64,000 nt of DNA, taken from contig DATMML010000064.1 of assembly GCA_035570235.1 (NCBI GenBank), positions 1 through 64,000 on the forward strand, written 5' to 3'. A model generated the notes under the pieces. That model worked only from the letters and a program-made list of their open reading frames with translations. It was not told the origin of the DNA and ran no database searches. The position numbers were made by a program, and so were the translations under genes. Origin of the DNA: Vicinamibacteria bacterium. Its GTDB lineage: Bacteria; Acidobacteriota; Vicinamibacteria; Fen-336. Positions 35,173 through 44,884 of the stretch are shown piece by piece. The stretch's first letter is position 1. Every line of letters starts with the position of its first letter.

Positions 35173-37251
35173 TCAACTGCTCAGCTCGCGCACGAGTTGC
35201 TCGACCTTCGCGCGCTCTCTCGGGTCGATCTCGAGGCGAAGTGCCTCGCGGAAAGCGCGGAGAGCGTTGGGGCGGTCGTCGAGCTGAAAGAGGTAGACGG
35301 CACCGAGAGTCTTCCAGACATCGCCGCGAGCGGCGGAGAGGCGCAGGAGCACCTCGTACAGTTGCGCCGACTCGCGGTAACGGCCCAGCTGGTAGGCGGC
35401 TCGAGCGGCGTTCTCAAGAGGCAACGGGTCCGCAGGGTTGCGTCGTGCCGACTCGCGAAAGCTCGCCAGGCCATCCGCAACCCTGCCGCTCTCGGCGAGT
35501 GCCACGCCGCGTTCTAGCAGTACCGCTGGCGCGTGACAACCAGCCGCAAGCGCCTCATCCAGCACTTGCAGGGCCCCGGCGCGGTCGCCCCCGTCGCGCA
35601 GCAGGCGCGCCAGATTCGAGGCGGCCACCGGCTGCGTCGGATCGAGTGACAGAGCGCGGCGGTACTCCTGCATCGCCTCGTCCTTCCGCCCCAGCCTTAG
35701 CAGGGCGCCTGCGATGTTCGCCACCGGCACCGCGGACAACTGGTGCTCCTGCGCCGCGCGGCGAAAGGCGGCCAGTGCGGCCTCGTGCCGGCCGGCATCG
35801 CGCAAGCATTCGCCGGCGAGCGAAAGGGCAGGAAAATTGTGCGGGTCGCCTTGCACGATGGCTTCCAGCTGGGGCAATACCTCCGGACACTTACCCTCCT
35901 GCACCCGTTGAACCGCCCGGTGGAGCTCCTGTGCAACTGCCGTCATGGAGCGCGGGTCGGGTAGCTTCTCTCTGACCCGGCTGCCACCCCCAGCCTCCAA
36001 GTAACCGAGACTCGCGAGATGCTCGCGCTGCTCGGCAGAAAGCACCATATCTGGCCGCACGTCGGGCTCGAGGCTTTCGCCCATTCCGGCGAGCATAAGG
36101 TCCAGGCGCTGCTTCCACCGCGCTGCTTCCACCGGCAGTGCGTTTACGACATCAAACGCCTCGCCTGGATCCTCCGCGCGCCGGTACAGGCTGTCGTGTG
36201 GGCCACGAATGTAGAAGAAGCGACCGTCAGAGAGCGCCCGAAGCGGATACCATTTGTAAGCGAAGAAGGGCAGGAAACTCTCCGTGTAGCTCGGCCTATC
36301 GCACCCCGATCCTGCCGGCAGGGGTGACAACGTGGCACCGTCGAGGTCCGTGGGCAAAGCGAGACCGGCCCAGCTAAGGAGCGTCGGCGTGACGTCCGCT
36401 GTGCGAACCAGGCAGTCCACCACACGCCCGCTTGGCACATCCGGTCCGGCGAGGAGGAGGGGTACCTCGCGTGCGCCACGATATGGCAACAGTCCGTGGG
36501 TCAATTCGCCGTGCTCGCCGAGCATCTCGCCATGGTCGCCCACGACCGCCACATCGACGTCGCTCGAAAGCTTGCCCAGCAGAGCTCCAAGCTGCTCGTC
36601 AACATAAGCAATTTCACCGTCGTAGAGCCGATGCGGACCGCTGATCGAGTCGGCGAAGCGAGTAGGCGGGCGATACTCCTCGTGCGCGTCAAAGTAGTGC
36701 ACCCAGACGAAGAACGGAGGCCGTAGCTGGGCGAGCACAGCAAGCGCGGCCGCCGTGGTGGCCTCGGCCTGGCGTTCGCTCACGTCCGTAGATGCGGCGT
36801 AACCGGTGCCGAGGTCGTCGTCGTAGATGCGGAACCCACGGTCGAGACCGTGGCGACGGGCGAGGACTATCGCTGAGACAACTGCCGCGGTGTCGTAGCC
36901 CGCGGCGCGCAGCCGTGAGGCCACGGTCTCCACTCGGGCGGGCAGCGCAAACGTACCGTTGTCGCGCACACCATGGCGGGGCGGGTATAGACCCGTCAAG
37001 ATGGTAGCGTGGCTGGGTAGGGTTATCGGTGCCGCAGTGTCGCAATGCGAGAAGCGAACTCCGCGGCGGGCGAGTGCGTCGAGGTTGGGGGTGCGGGCGT
37101 ACGGCCAGCCGTAGCAGCCAAGGTGATCGGCGCGGGTCGTGTCGAGTGTGATCAACACCAGGCTGCGACCAGCCGCTGGCGACGGCATGGCCCACCCAGC
37201 GACTGCGGCCAGGAAAAGCAGGGCGGACAGCGGGCAATTCGCTCGTGACAT
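35173..37251 (-). CDS. Sulfatase-like hydrolase fused to tetratricopeptide repeats
   Basis: 692 aa from ATG 37251. A signal peptide (1-27) precedes an alkaline-phosphatase/sulfatase-superfamily domain: LVLITLDTTRADHLGCYG (metal Asp37), APITLPSHATILTG and VDVAVVGDHGEMLGEHGELT. The usual C/S-x-P-x-R formylglycine motif is absent; Thr77 in T-L-P-S-H occupies the nucleophile position, as in phosphatase-like or phosphoethanolamine-transferase-like members. From about residue 430, TPR motifs (AALAAFRRAAQEHQLSAVP, DEAMQEYRRALSLDPTQPV) fill the rest. Such fusions are common in Acidobacteriota; substrate unknown. Confidence 0.85.
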   Translation of the reverse strand: MSRANCPLSALLFLAAVAGWAMPSPAAGRSLVLITLDTTRADHLGCYGWPYARTPNLDALARRGVRFSHCDTAAPITLPSHATILTGLYPPRHGVRDNGTFALPARVETVASRLRAAGYDTAAVVSAIVLARRHGLDRGFRIYDDDLGTGYAASTDVSERQAEATTAAALAVLAQLRPPFFVWVHYFDAHEEYRPPTRFADSISGPHRLYDGEIAYVDEQLGALLGKLSSDVDVAVVGDHGEMLGEHGELTHGLLPYRGAREVPLLLAGPDVPSGRVVDCLVRTADVTPTLLSWAGLALPTDLDGATLSPLPAGSGCDRPSYTESFLPFFAYKWYPLRALSDGRFFYIRGPHDSLYRRAEDPGEAFDVVNALPVEAARWKQRLDLMLAGMGESLEPDVRPDMVLSAEQREHLASLGYLEAGGGSRVREKLPDPRSMTAVAQELHRAVQRVQEGKCPEVLPQLEAIVQGDPHNFPALSLAGECLRDAGRHEAALAAFRRAAQEHQLSAVPVANIAGALLRLGRKDEAMQEYRRALSLDPTQPVAASNLARLLRDGGDRAGALQVLDEALAAGCHAPAVLLERGVALAESGRVADGLASFRESARRNPADPLPLENAARAAYQLGRYRESAQLYEVLLRLSAARGDVWKTLGAVYLFQLDDRPNALRAFREALRLEIDPRERAKVEQLVRELSS

Positions 37252-37479
37252 CCTGGTGCGTGTGGGCAGTGCGGTATCCGCCCCCTTCACCATATGCTCT
37301 GAACCCGTCTCAATTCTGACCGTTTGTCAGTTGTCGATGCTAACCAACCTCCACTTCCTCTCGAGCGGAGACGTGGCAAGACCCTGTGACCAGAGCCGGC
37401 TCATGTTGCGCCAGCCAGGTAGTCCATCACTCCAGTCAGCGCCCCTTGATGCTTCCCTCTTTCCCCAGGTCAGCAGGGG

Positions 37480-40400
37480 CTAGTTCTGCACTGTCCCTAC
37501 GACAGCCTGGAGAGCGAGCAGAAACTCCCGGTGAGCCTTCTCGAGCCCTGGGATGGACGCCATATTGCGCTCGATCGCCTCCGCGGCCTTCAGCAACTGC
37601 CCACGGTCCTTGTCCAGGGACGCCGCGGTCTCCTTGAAGCAGCCTCCCAGCTCACGGAGCAGACCTAAGTAGCCATCTCCTTTGCGCTGGGCGTAACCGC
37701 TGATGAACTCGCGCGACGCCTGAACGACGCGGTCGGAGCACTTCAACCCGTGAAGCCCGGGACGGGTCCGGTACAGTGCTTCCTGCCAGCGGACCATCTG
37801 GAGGATGTCGCCGGGGTCGCCTTCACCCTTCTGAAGCATGGTCGAAAAGGAGTCCAGCCGCTGGAGCAGGATGGCATGCTCGGACAAGGCCTGTTCTGGC
37901 TGGTTCTTGGCGACAGCGTCGGAGAGATCCTTGAGCGTCTTCAAGGCGCCGAAGGCATCTCCCCCGCCCTTTGCCACGAACGGCTCGAGGATGGCGATGA
38001 TCGGCTTCACGTGCTGCTTCATGAAACCGACGTACTGGGCCGGTGAGATTTCCTTCTGATGCAAGAGCTTCTCGGCCACCTCGGCCTCGGTCTTTGCAGC
38101 GTTGGCACCGAAGGCCGCGGCCAGCCGGTTGAAGACCTGGACGTGGTTGCTCAGGACATCCTGGATGGCCACGCTGACGGAAACCGGCTGCGCCAAGATG
38201 GTGAAGGCGTTCATCGGATGCCCATGTTCCAGCTCGAGGAAGTGGATTGGGACCGCGTCGGCGGTTGATACCTGGTATTTGACGGCGATCCAGCGGTTTT
38301 CTCCGGGCTGCACGTTCTCGAGCGTAATTGTGCCGCCGGGCCGGAATTCCACTGTCTTGCCCCCCACGATCTCGATCTGCGCCCCCTGCAACTGGTCCTT
38401 CGCGGGCGAGTCATAGTTCAGAACGATGTTCCGTGGGAAGAAGGCGGCGTTGTGAAGGAGCGCGAAGTGGATGCCGGTGAAGTGCGCCACGTTGTGGCTG
38501 ACGTTCAGGTTCCGTTGCGCCTTGTTGTTGTCCAAGATAATGAGGGACTGCCCGTCCGAGGCGCCCGGGCTTTGCCCGTTCAGGCTCGGCGACTTGTAGG
38601 GGTCGTCGGGTGTCGAGATCTGGACCGCGATGCAGGCGTGGGTAGAGGCGGTGGCAGGCTGATTCCAGTAGGAACTCTGCACCAGGCTTTGGTCGGCCGC
38701 CGCGAAATTCAGCGTGGCCGTGCCCACCGACGCGAAGTTGCTGCCCGCGCCGAAAGGCGACACCAGGAACTCCGCGGTGACGGTTGCGGTCGATCCGGTT
38801 GCGTTGCGGCTGACGCGGACGAAGCCGTAGTTGTCACCCAACGTTCCGGCGCCCGCAAACATGTTGTCCGTGGGGTACCAGTCGTTCACTGGAGTGCCGG
38901 GGGTGTTGCTACCGCGGTTCCACACGTCACTGCTGTAAGCCCAGTTGGTGGTGTAGTTTGTGGATGGTTCTTGCCCGAGGTCGTGACTGAGGGCCGTGTC
39001 GGTCCAGTCCCGCACATAGAAGTCCTTGTCGCCGGGCAGCTGAGTGACGGCGGTGGCGCAGCCGCTCATGGGGCTCACGCAGGAATCGTTGGCCGTCGCC
39101 GCCTGGATGCGGTAGTAGTAGGTCGCCCCGTGGACCACCCCGTTGTCGGTATAGGTCAGCGTCGGCGCAGTCACGGTGGCGATTCTCGTGAAGCCCGCGC
39201 TGCAGCTCGTCTCGTTACGGAAGACGAAATAACGCGTGGCATTGAGGCCGCCCGTGGTCCAGTTCAACGTGACCTGCTGGTTGTTAGCGGCGGCCGTGAG
39301 GGTTGGAGTAGTCAGGGAGGGGCACGAGGTCTGGTTCTGGTTAGCGGGGTCACCAGCCAGACCGCACGCGATGCCGTGGCGGTTGAGGGCCGCGAAAATC
39401 GCTGCCGCGTGCGGTGTGCCGTTCGCCGGACCGTCACCGTCATCGTCGATCGCGCGCAGGACCGTGTACAGGCTGCCAGCGCCACATCCGTTGGAGGTCT
39501 TGGTCGTGGTACCCGTGCACGTGTACATATTCGTGGACTGGGGCATGCCAGTATAGAAAAGCCGGTCCTCGAGCTGCCATGCGCTGACGATGTCCAGGTT
39601 GGTTGGGGCGGCTACCAGGTCCCGGTTCACGAGGTCCCAGAGGGCTTGGGTGGGGATGCCCGATTCACAGTGGTCTTCCCAACCGCAGGGGCCGTTGTAC
39701 GGCCCAGGTGCGCAGGTATACCCGGGGTTCACTTGCCCGTTGTTCTGGGGTGTCCACGCCGTCGGATGGGTGTGCTGAGCCCAGTCGGCATCCCTGACGC
39801 CCGTGCAAGCTGTGCATGCATCTCCGTAGCCCCCGCAGTTGCTGCCCCCAAGGAAGCCGCTGCCAGTGCAAGACTGGTGGGTCTGCAAAATGGCCGTCCA
39901 GTCGGCGCGCGACTCAATGGGCTTGTTGTCTGTCCCCGCTCCGGAACCATCGTTCGAATCCATGCCGTGTCCCCACTCGTGCATCGAGACGCCCGGGAGT
40001 TCACCTGTGTTGTTGCAGCCACCAAAGGCCTGGTAGAAGTTGAGCTTGGTGCCATCCCAGAAGGCGTTGCACGTGCCGGTTAAGTTCACGACATCCGTAA
40101 GTTGGGCCTGAAGCCATGCGTTGGTCGGTAGGTAGCTGAAGCCCTTCATCTTGATCTGAGTGACGTTCCAGTCTTGAGTGCGCGCGGAGTGGGTGTTTCC
40201 AGCCCCGCCCACGCCGGGCGTCGTGCAGTCCGTCCCAACACCCGCCTGGTTGGCAAAATCAATGAGACCGATTGGGTTCCCCGCGCGCGAGATGGCTCCG
40301 CAGTTGTCGGTAATCTTCACGCCGCCAGCAACCCCAACCCCGGGGCAGCCGGTCATGGTGGACGTTCCGCCGACTCCGGGGAAATTGCCCGATGTGTCGG

Positions 40401-41406
40401 TGCAGATCGCTGCACCGTAGTCGGTGTCGGCGAAGGGCTCGGTGACCTCGGTCTGAGGCTTGTCGGTTTTGTAGACTCCTCCCTGAATGTGCCCGTACGC
40501 GTTGGTGTCGATGAAACGGACGAGGTCGCCCGTGTTCGCATTCACGAGCGCCTCCCAGCTTCCTAATACTCCCGGCCGCTGAAACGCGAACTTGTAGACG
40601 AGCATGTACCCGATCATCTTACCGAAGGGCACCTTGGGCGCGTCCGGGTCGAGCCCCGGGGGCGTAATGGGAATAATCCCTAGGGAACCTTGGTCGAGCC
40701 ATTTGTCCCTGTCCATGCCGCCGACATAGGACTCCAACCTCGCCTTCGCTCGATCGAGGGGAAGAGTGGGCTTTGGGTCCAGTTTGATGTCCCCAATGTT
40801 CGTCACTCCCACCTGAATGAGGTTGCCGTTGTTGATCGCGAGGAAGACCGACCCCCCTTCCACGGGCACCCCGCCGTGGGCCCACTGGAAGCGCACGAAG
40901 TAGACGGAGTTGCCGACCGGCACCGTACCTACAGGGTCCAGAACAAGCTCCTCCGGGTTCACCTGCAAAGCAACCCGATTGCGCACCAGGAACTCCCTGG
41001 CCAAGGATTCCATCTTGGCTCTAGGTATGCAGGAGGGACGATCGCAGTCCGCCCCGAAATCCTGCCACCGCAGCTTGTTCGCTGGGCCGGGGATGAACGG
41101 GATGGCACCGCCCTCGACGAGGTTCGCCCGACCGGTCCGCTCGTCAATCAGGAAGCGCCAAGACGAGCCGTACTCAGACTGGAAGCGCTTGATATCAGCG
41201 CGGTACGCGAGAGGCTCTTTGACCGCCTCCGCGTAGGTCAGCGTCCGCGAGACGCGCAGCTCCCGCTTTGCCATGACAAGCTTGTCCAGGGGTGAGGGGG
41301 CCTTTTTCACCACCTGCGCCAGTGCGGGCACAGCTAGGACGGCCAAGACCAGGCCCAGGACAACGCCCCGCGTGATTGGACCCTTGCGGCCGTTCATAGA
41401 GCTCAT
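37480..41406 (-). CDS. Large secreted metalloprotease, M36/thermolysin-like
   Basis: 1308 aa with signal peptide (1-30, ending PALAQ). Residues 30-300 resemble FTP/PepSY propeptides that inhibit the enzyme until cleaved. The zinc site is H476-E-W-G-H480 in VSMHEWGHGMD, with a downstream Glu in PIESRADWTAI, as in fungalysin-like (M36) proteases. The catalytic part is rich in cysteines. A fibronectin-III-like domain (TPTLTAAANNQQVTLNWTTG) follows at about 695-790, then a galactose-binding/beta-sandwich region, and about 220 helical residues at the end (QVFNRLAAAFGANAAKTEAE) whose role is unknown. It should degrade extracellular proteins. The upstream gap to 41658 contains no recognizable gene. 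Confidence 0.88.
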   Translation of the reverse strand: MSSMNGRKGPITRGVVLGLVLAVLAVPALAQVVKKAPSPLDKLVMAKRELRVSRTLTYAEAVKEPLAYRADIKRFQSEYGSSWRFLIDERTGRANLVEGGAIPFIPGPANKLRWQDFGADCDRPSCIPRAKMESLAREFLVRNRVALQVNPEELVLDPVGTVPVGNSVYFVRFQWAHGGVPVEGGSVFLAINNGNLIQVGVTNIGDIKLDPKPTLPLDRAKARLESYVGGMDRDKWLDQGSLGIIPITPPGLDPDAPKVPFGKMIGYMLVYKFAFQRPGVLGSWEALVNANTGDLVRFIDTNAYGHIQGGVYKTDKPQTEVTEPFADTDYGAAICTDTSGNFPGVGGTSTMTGCPGVGVAGGVKITDNCGAISRAGNPIGLIDFANQAGVGTDCTTPGVGGAGNTHSARTQDWNVTQIKMKGFSYLPTNAWLQAQLTDVVNLTGTCNAFWDGTKLNFYQAFGGCNNTGELPGVSMHEWGHGMDSNDGSGAGTDNKPIESRADWTAILQTHQSCTGSGFLGGSNCGGYGDACTACTGVRDADWAQHTHPTAWTPQNNGQVNPGYTCAPGPYNGPCGWEDHCESGIPTQALWDLVNRDLVAAPTNLDIVSAWQLEDRLFYTGMPQSTNMYTCTGTTTKTSNGCGAGSLYTVLRAIDDDGDGPANGTPHAAAIFAALNRHGIACGLAGDPANQNQTSCPSLTTPTLTAAANNQQVTLNWTTGGLNATRYFVFRNETSCSAGFTRIATVTAPTLTYTDNGVVHGATYYYRIQAATANDSCVSPMSGCATAVTQLPGDKDFYVRDWTDTALSHDLGQEPSTNYTTNWAYSSDVWNRGSNTPGTPVNDWYPTDNMFAGAGTLGDNYGFVRVSRNATGSTATVTAEFLVSPFGAGSNFASVGTATLNFAAADQSLVQSSYWNQPATASTHACIAVQISTPDDPYKSPSLNGQSPGASDGQSLIILDNNKAQRNLNVSHNVAHFTGIHFALLHNAAFFPRNIVLNYDSPAKDQLQGAQIEIVGGKTVEFRPGGTITLENVQPGENRWIAVKYQVSTADAVPIHFLELEHGHPMNAFTILAQPVSVSVAIQDVLSNHVQVFNRLAAAFGANAAKTEAEVAEKLLHQKEISPAQYVGFMKQHVKPIIAILEPFVAKGGGDAFGALKTLKDLSDAVAKNQPEQALSEHAILLQRLDSFSTMLQKGEGDPGDILQMVRWQEALYRTRPGLHGLKCSDRVVQASREFISGYAQRKGDGYLGLLRELGGCFKETAASLDKDRGQLLKAAEAIERNMASIPGLEKAHREFLLALQAVVGTVQN

Positions 41407-41657
41407 AAGTGAGCCTCCCCCTTCAATTCAGTACGCGTCTATTGGAACAACTGGGAGGGATCCGACGGCTACAAAGGGCCCGATGGGTCTACCGGATGAG
41501 CGGCTATTTATCACTTCCCGCGTACTCTGTCAACACAAAAAGCGTTTCCATTCCAATCGCGTCATCCCGAGCTGGTTTCCGTCCTCCAACCGGCCAAAGA
41601 CTCCATACCCTGAGCGCGCTCGTTGGCGGCGAGCGAGGCCGAAGAGTCCACTCCCGA

Positions 41658-43037
41658 TCAGGACCTCATCGCCTGTGGAACTGTGGGTTCTGCCGGCGGC
41701 GCAAGTCGAGGACCCGACGGTGCGCAAGTGTAATGGAGACGGCGCGGATGACTCGCAAGCATAGGCGCGGCGATCGCCAGACGATCTAGCAGCTCTGCGG
41801 CCTGGCTAGCGGCCGGGGAGTCTGCGAGTCCCAGGCTGTACCCCATCGCCAGCATTTCGCGGAGCCCAGCAAAGTCACGTTGGCTCGCCCTCCGGCGCAG
41901 GGCGATAGCGAGCAGGAGCCCCGCAATGGCGTTCCGCTCGGGGGTCGCGAGTCGATCAAATTCTTCCCGCCAATGCGTCCTGTGTCCATCAGCATCCAGA
42001 CACTGAAGGATTTTGGTGGTGCCATCCGCTGTGAGCTTACCGGGCGGGATTTCTACGGGCGGCGTTCTTCCGGGCTGCAGCGCGGCCGCGCACAGCAGAC
42101 CCATCACGTAGGCCGTGTGATACGCGGTCGCGAGCAGGTAGTCCGACCGCTCATCGCCCTTCAGCTCATCAAGGCGTTGCAACTTCGTGCTTTGCGAAGG
42201 CAAGAAGCCCGCCCGGTCCTCAACGCGAGCAAGCACGCGGAAACCAAAAGCTGCGGCGGCACTCCACGGTCCTCCGGTGAGGGGCCAAGCCAAAATGACC
42301 TCCCCGCCCAAGTCGTAGTCCTCCTCGTCCAGGCACCGGCCGAGCGCCGCTTCCGCTTCTGCAAGAATTGCCGAAATGGGGCGGGGCAACCTGCGCGGTA
42401 GGAGATTCAAGTCGGTCACGTACATCAAGGCGTGTGTGAAGGCGTAAACGTCGTCCCGGCTACCGCTAAGCAAATCCATGCGCCGGCCTAGAACCGAGTC
42501 TCGGGCCGCTGCCCGCTGCTCCACGCCAGAATTTGATCGTGAACCGCCCCACATCACTTCGAGCCACCGCTGTTCGAGAACGCGGTGAGGCAAACGTTCG
42601 CGCCCAGCGCGCACCTGGGATTCAAGACTCCGCCCCAGCACGGCGTCAAAGCCCGGATCCAGATAACCAAGCCTTGTCAGGCATATGTGCGCCTGCGCAT
42701 AGTCAATGGCCAAGGCGGGCTCCACGCATAATGCCAGGAGCATGCGCTCGCAGCGCGCAAGGGGGATGAGGCGCTGAGCGAGGCAGCGAATTCGTTCCTT
42801 CACTTCGGAATACTCGCCCGCCGCTGAGGCGCTCAGCAGGAGAAGGGCCGTCTCGGCTATCACTTTTTCGGGACGGAGGCTGTGTCCCGGCTCGCTGGGG
42901 TCGGTGTACCCCTTGGCCGCGAGCCGGTCCACCGCCTGCTTCGCTATGTCGAGAGCATGGCTGAGGCGCCTTGCCAAGTCCGCGGTGCTCCAGCTCGCGG
43001 TTGTTCCGGGCCGGGACTCCGTCGTGGGCCTCCCCAT
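41658..43037 (-). CDS. Uncharacterised 459-aa protein paired with a small peptide gene
   Basis: ATG 43037 has GGGGGAG seven bases upstream; a TTG at 43055 is a weaker alternative. The protein is soluble, largely alpha-helical and Ala/Leu/Arg-rich. Conserved-looking parts include YAFTHALMYVTDLNLLPRRL, YDLGGEVILAWPLTG and YLLATAYHTAYVMGLLCAA. The pattern of acidic and aromatic residues recalls DUF6895-type proteins seen near small peptide genes, but I cannot confirm that. No signal peptide or catalytic motif is visible. It lies 29 bp downstream of the 82-aa peptide gene on the same strand, and both are divergent from the sigma-factor/CHAT operon. Confidence 0.7.
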   Translation of the reverse strand: MGRPTTESRPGTTASWSTADLARRLSHALDIAKQAVDRLAAKGYTDPSEPGHSLRPEKVIAETALLLLSASAAGEYSEVKERIRCLAQRLIPLARCERMLLALCVEPALAIDYAQAHICLTRLGYLDPGFDAVLGRSLESQVRAGRERLPHRVLEQRWLEVMWGGSRSNSGVEQRAAARDSVLGRRMDLLSGSRDDVYAFTHALMYVTDLNLLPRRLPRPISAILAEAEAALGRCLDEEDYDLGGEVILAWPLTGGPWSAAAAFGFRVLARVEDRAGFLPSQSTKLQRLDELKGDERSDYLLATAYHTAYVMGLLCAAALQPGRTPPVEIPPGKLTADGTTKILQCLDADGHRTHWREEFDRLATPERNAIAGLLLAIALRRRASQRDFAGLREMLAMGYSLGLADSPAASQAAELLDRLAIAAPMLASHPRRLHYTCAPSGPRLAPPAEPTVPQAMRS

Positions 43038-43066
43038 CGCCACGCTCCCCCGCAATTGGCGGTCGG

Positions 43067-43315
43067 TTACGACTGTATTTCGCCAGTCGCAGCGCGAAGC
43101 GCCCCCAGGTTCTCGACCGGACCTCCGGTGTTACCGTGGACGATGAGGACATGGACAAAGTACCGCATGGTCCCGCAGAAGCCCTCCCAAGGCTCGTCGG
43201 CGAGCGACACTGAAGGTCCTAGCTCGGCAACCAGCTTTCCGATGGCCGCAAAGTCCACAGCTTTACTCTCTAGCGCTTTCTTTACGATCTCTTGGTGATT
43301 GATTCGGACACTCAC
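43067..43315 (-). CDS. Small 82-aa peptide gene upstream of the 459-aa protein
   Basis: The GTG start at 43315 follows GGGAGG with a five-base gap, one of the best ribosome sites in the window. The product begins with a helical, charged segment (NHQEIVKKALESKAVDFAA), has a Gly-Cys core (WEGFCGTMRYFVHVLIVHGN with one Cys) and ends GEIQS. The size, strong translation signal and position just ahead of a larger helical protein resemble modified-peptide precursor loci, but no leader motif, cyclase or radical-SAM enzyme is present. It could equally be a small regulatory or structural protein. Confidence 0.7.
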   Translation of the reverse strand: MSVRINHQEIVKKALESKAVDFAAIGKLVAELGPSVSLADEPWEGFCGTMRYFVHVLIVHGNTGGPVENLGALRAATGEIQS

Positions 43316-43520
43316 GTTCGCCTCCCTTTCGTCGAAATTTGAAATTTGAGCCGATCAAACAGAAGCAGCTTCACGCACGAGTTTGGTGGGGCTCGGGGCA
43401 CAAGCGTTTCACCGCAGAAAGGGGTAACGAACCAACGGGCAAGCTCACCAATGAGCGGGGGGGTGTAGCCGGGCCGGCGGCTGGGCTGCTCCCGGATATT
43501 GTGGCGGAACAACACGCTTT

Positions 43521-44171
43521 ATGGTTACAATCCGGTTCCGACCTAAGAGAGTGGCTTTGGCGCGGCAGGTCTTCGACGCCGTTTATCTCGAACGGCTGCG
43601 CGGCGGGGACCGCGAGACCGGCAGGCACTTCTACGCCTACTTCGCCGAGCTGATTCTTATCAAGGTAAGGGCGCGGCAACGCTCTTCCTCCTTCGCTGAG
43701 GACGTCCTTCAGGAGACGCTCGTTCGGGTGCTCCGGGTGGTGCGCTCTCAGGAGGGACTGCGGGATCCAGGGTCGCTCGGCGCCTTCGTCAGCTCCGTCT
43801 GCAACAACGTGCTGCTCGAGTTTGGCCGCGCCGAGGGCCGCCACCGACCGCCTCTCGTGGAACCAGCTCCCCTTCCGGACCCGACGCCCAATCAGGAGAT
43901 GCGGCTCATTACCGAGGAGAGAAAGCACGCGGTGCGACGCGTGATCGACGGGTTGCCACCCAAGGACCGTGAGCTGCTGCGCGCCGTGTTCTTGGCGGAG
44001 CACGAAAAGGACGTAGTCTGTCAGCAACTTGGTGTCAGCCGAGACTACCTCCGGGTCTTGATCCACCGGGCCAAGAACCAATTTCGGGCCCTCTACCTGC
44101 AGCAGGAACAGGGGCCCGCTTCGCACTCTGAAGCTGGTCGCCGGCCTTCCCGGCGATCCGTGGGGGGGTGA
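43521..44171 (+). CDS. ECF-type RNA polymerase sigma factor
   Basis: 216 aa. Region 2 is seen in FYAYFAELILIKVRARQRSS with FAEDVLQETLVRVLRVV (the D-x-x-Q-E-T motif), and region 4 in IDGLPPKDRELLRAVFLAEH followed by the helix-turn-helix QQLGVSRDYLRVLIHRAKNQ. A region 3 is absent, as in extracytoplasmic-function factors. It is the first gene of a six-gene operon whose second gene encodes a zinc-finger membrane protein of the anti-sigma type, so it is probably held inactive until a signal is received. The ATG has only a weak ribosome site. Confidence 0.88.
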   Translation: MVTIRFRPKRVALARQVFDAVYLERLRGGDRETGRHFYAYFAELILIKVRARQRSSSFAEDVLQETLVRVLRVVRSQEGLRDPGSLGAFVSSVCNNVLLEFGRAEGRHRPPLVEPAPLPDPTPNQEMRLITEERKHAVRRVIDGLPPKDRELLRAVFLAEHEKDVVCQQLGVSRDYLRVLIHRAKNQFRALYLQQEQGPASHSEAGRRPSRRSVGG

Positions 44172-44173
44172 TC

Positions 44174-44884
44174 ATGGATCACGAGGAAGCGACAAGCACC
44201 AGAGCTGCCGAAAGCTACGTCCTGGGGGAGATGACCCCTGAGGAGAGGGACCAGTACGAGGAACACTTCTTCAGCTGCCCGGAATGCGCGGAGGAGGTGC
44301 GAGCCGCGGCCATCTTCTTGGAAAACGCGAAGTCGGTCCTCGCGGTGAATCTGCAAGAGGGCAATGAGCCGAACCGTGGACCCTGGTGGACGGGAAAGCG
44401 TGCCCTGTTCTGGCCCCTTCCACTCGGAGCAGCCGCCGCTCTTCTCGTTCTCCTCGGCGTCGTGGGTTACCAGAGCCTGATCGTTCTGCCATCCTTGAAG
44501 GACAGACTCCGAGAGGGCACGGCCCTCCAGTCTGCCCCCTGGTACTTTCTCTCCATCTCCCGGAGCGAGCTGCCGATCGTCACCGTTTCTGGTCAGCAGC
44601 GAATGGTCGGGCTGACGCTAAGCAAGAGTTCCGACCGTTCATTCCCCTCGTACCTCTGCGAGGTCCGGAACGCCGCCGGCCAAATGGTTATATCGGCTGT
44701 ACTTCCCGCTCCGCCTGCTGGAGACGAGCTTCAAATCCTAGTCCCTACTGAACGCCTTCGGCCAGGGGCCTATGTTGTCGCGGTCGCTGGGCTCGATCCG
44801 TCGGCCGGCTCGGCTCCAGCATCCGCCTTTGCCCGTTACCACTTCACCTTCGATCGTCTAGAGAGAGGAGATACGAAAAGATGA
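44174..44884 (+). CDS. Anti-sigma factor-like membrane protein with zinc finger
   Basis: 236 aa from ATG 44174; a GTG at 44168 overlaps the sigma gene stop. The cytosolic N-terminus has H31-x3-C35-x2-C38, the zinc-binding anti-sigma domain, preceded by LGEMTPEERDQYEEH. One membrane span (about 73-95) follows, then an exported domain of about 130 residues with beta strands. The layout is that of zinc-finger anti-sigma factors that bind the cognate ECF factor and sense an outside signal. It is in the right position for the sigma gene before it. Confidence 0.85.
   Translation: MDHEEATSTRAAESYVLGEMTPEERDQYEEHFFSCPECAEEVRAAAIFLENAKSVLAVNLQEGNEPNRGPWWTGKRALFWPLPLGAAAALLVLLGVVGYQSLIVLPSLKDRLREGTALQSAPWYFLSISRSELPIVTVSGQQRMVGLTLSKSSDRSFPSYLCEVRNAAGQMVISAVLPAPPAGDELQILVPTERLRPGAYVVAVAGLDPSAGSAPASAFARYHFTFDRLERGDTKR

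Noticed and set aside
38452-40083. Long plus-strand frame (543 codons) opposite the M36-like protease
   Set aside because: It overlaps the catalytic region of a clear protease on the other strand and shows low-complexity translation.
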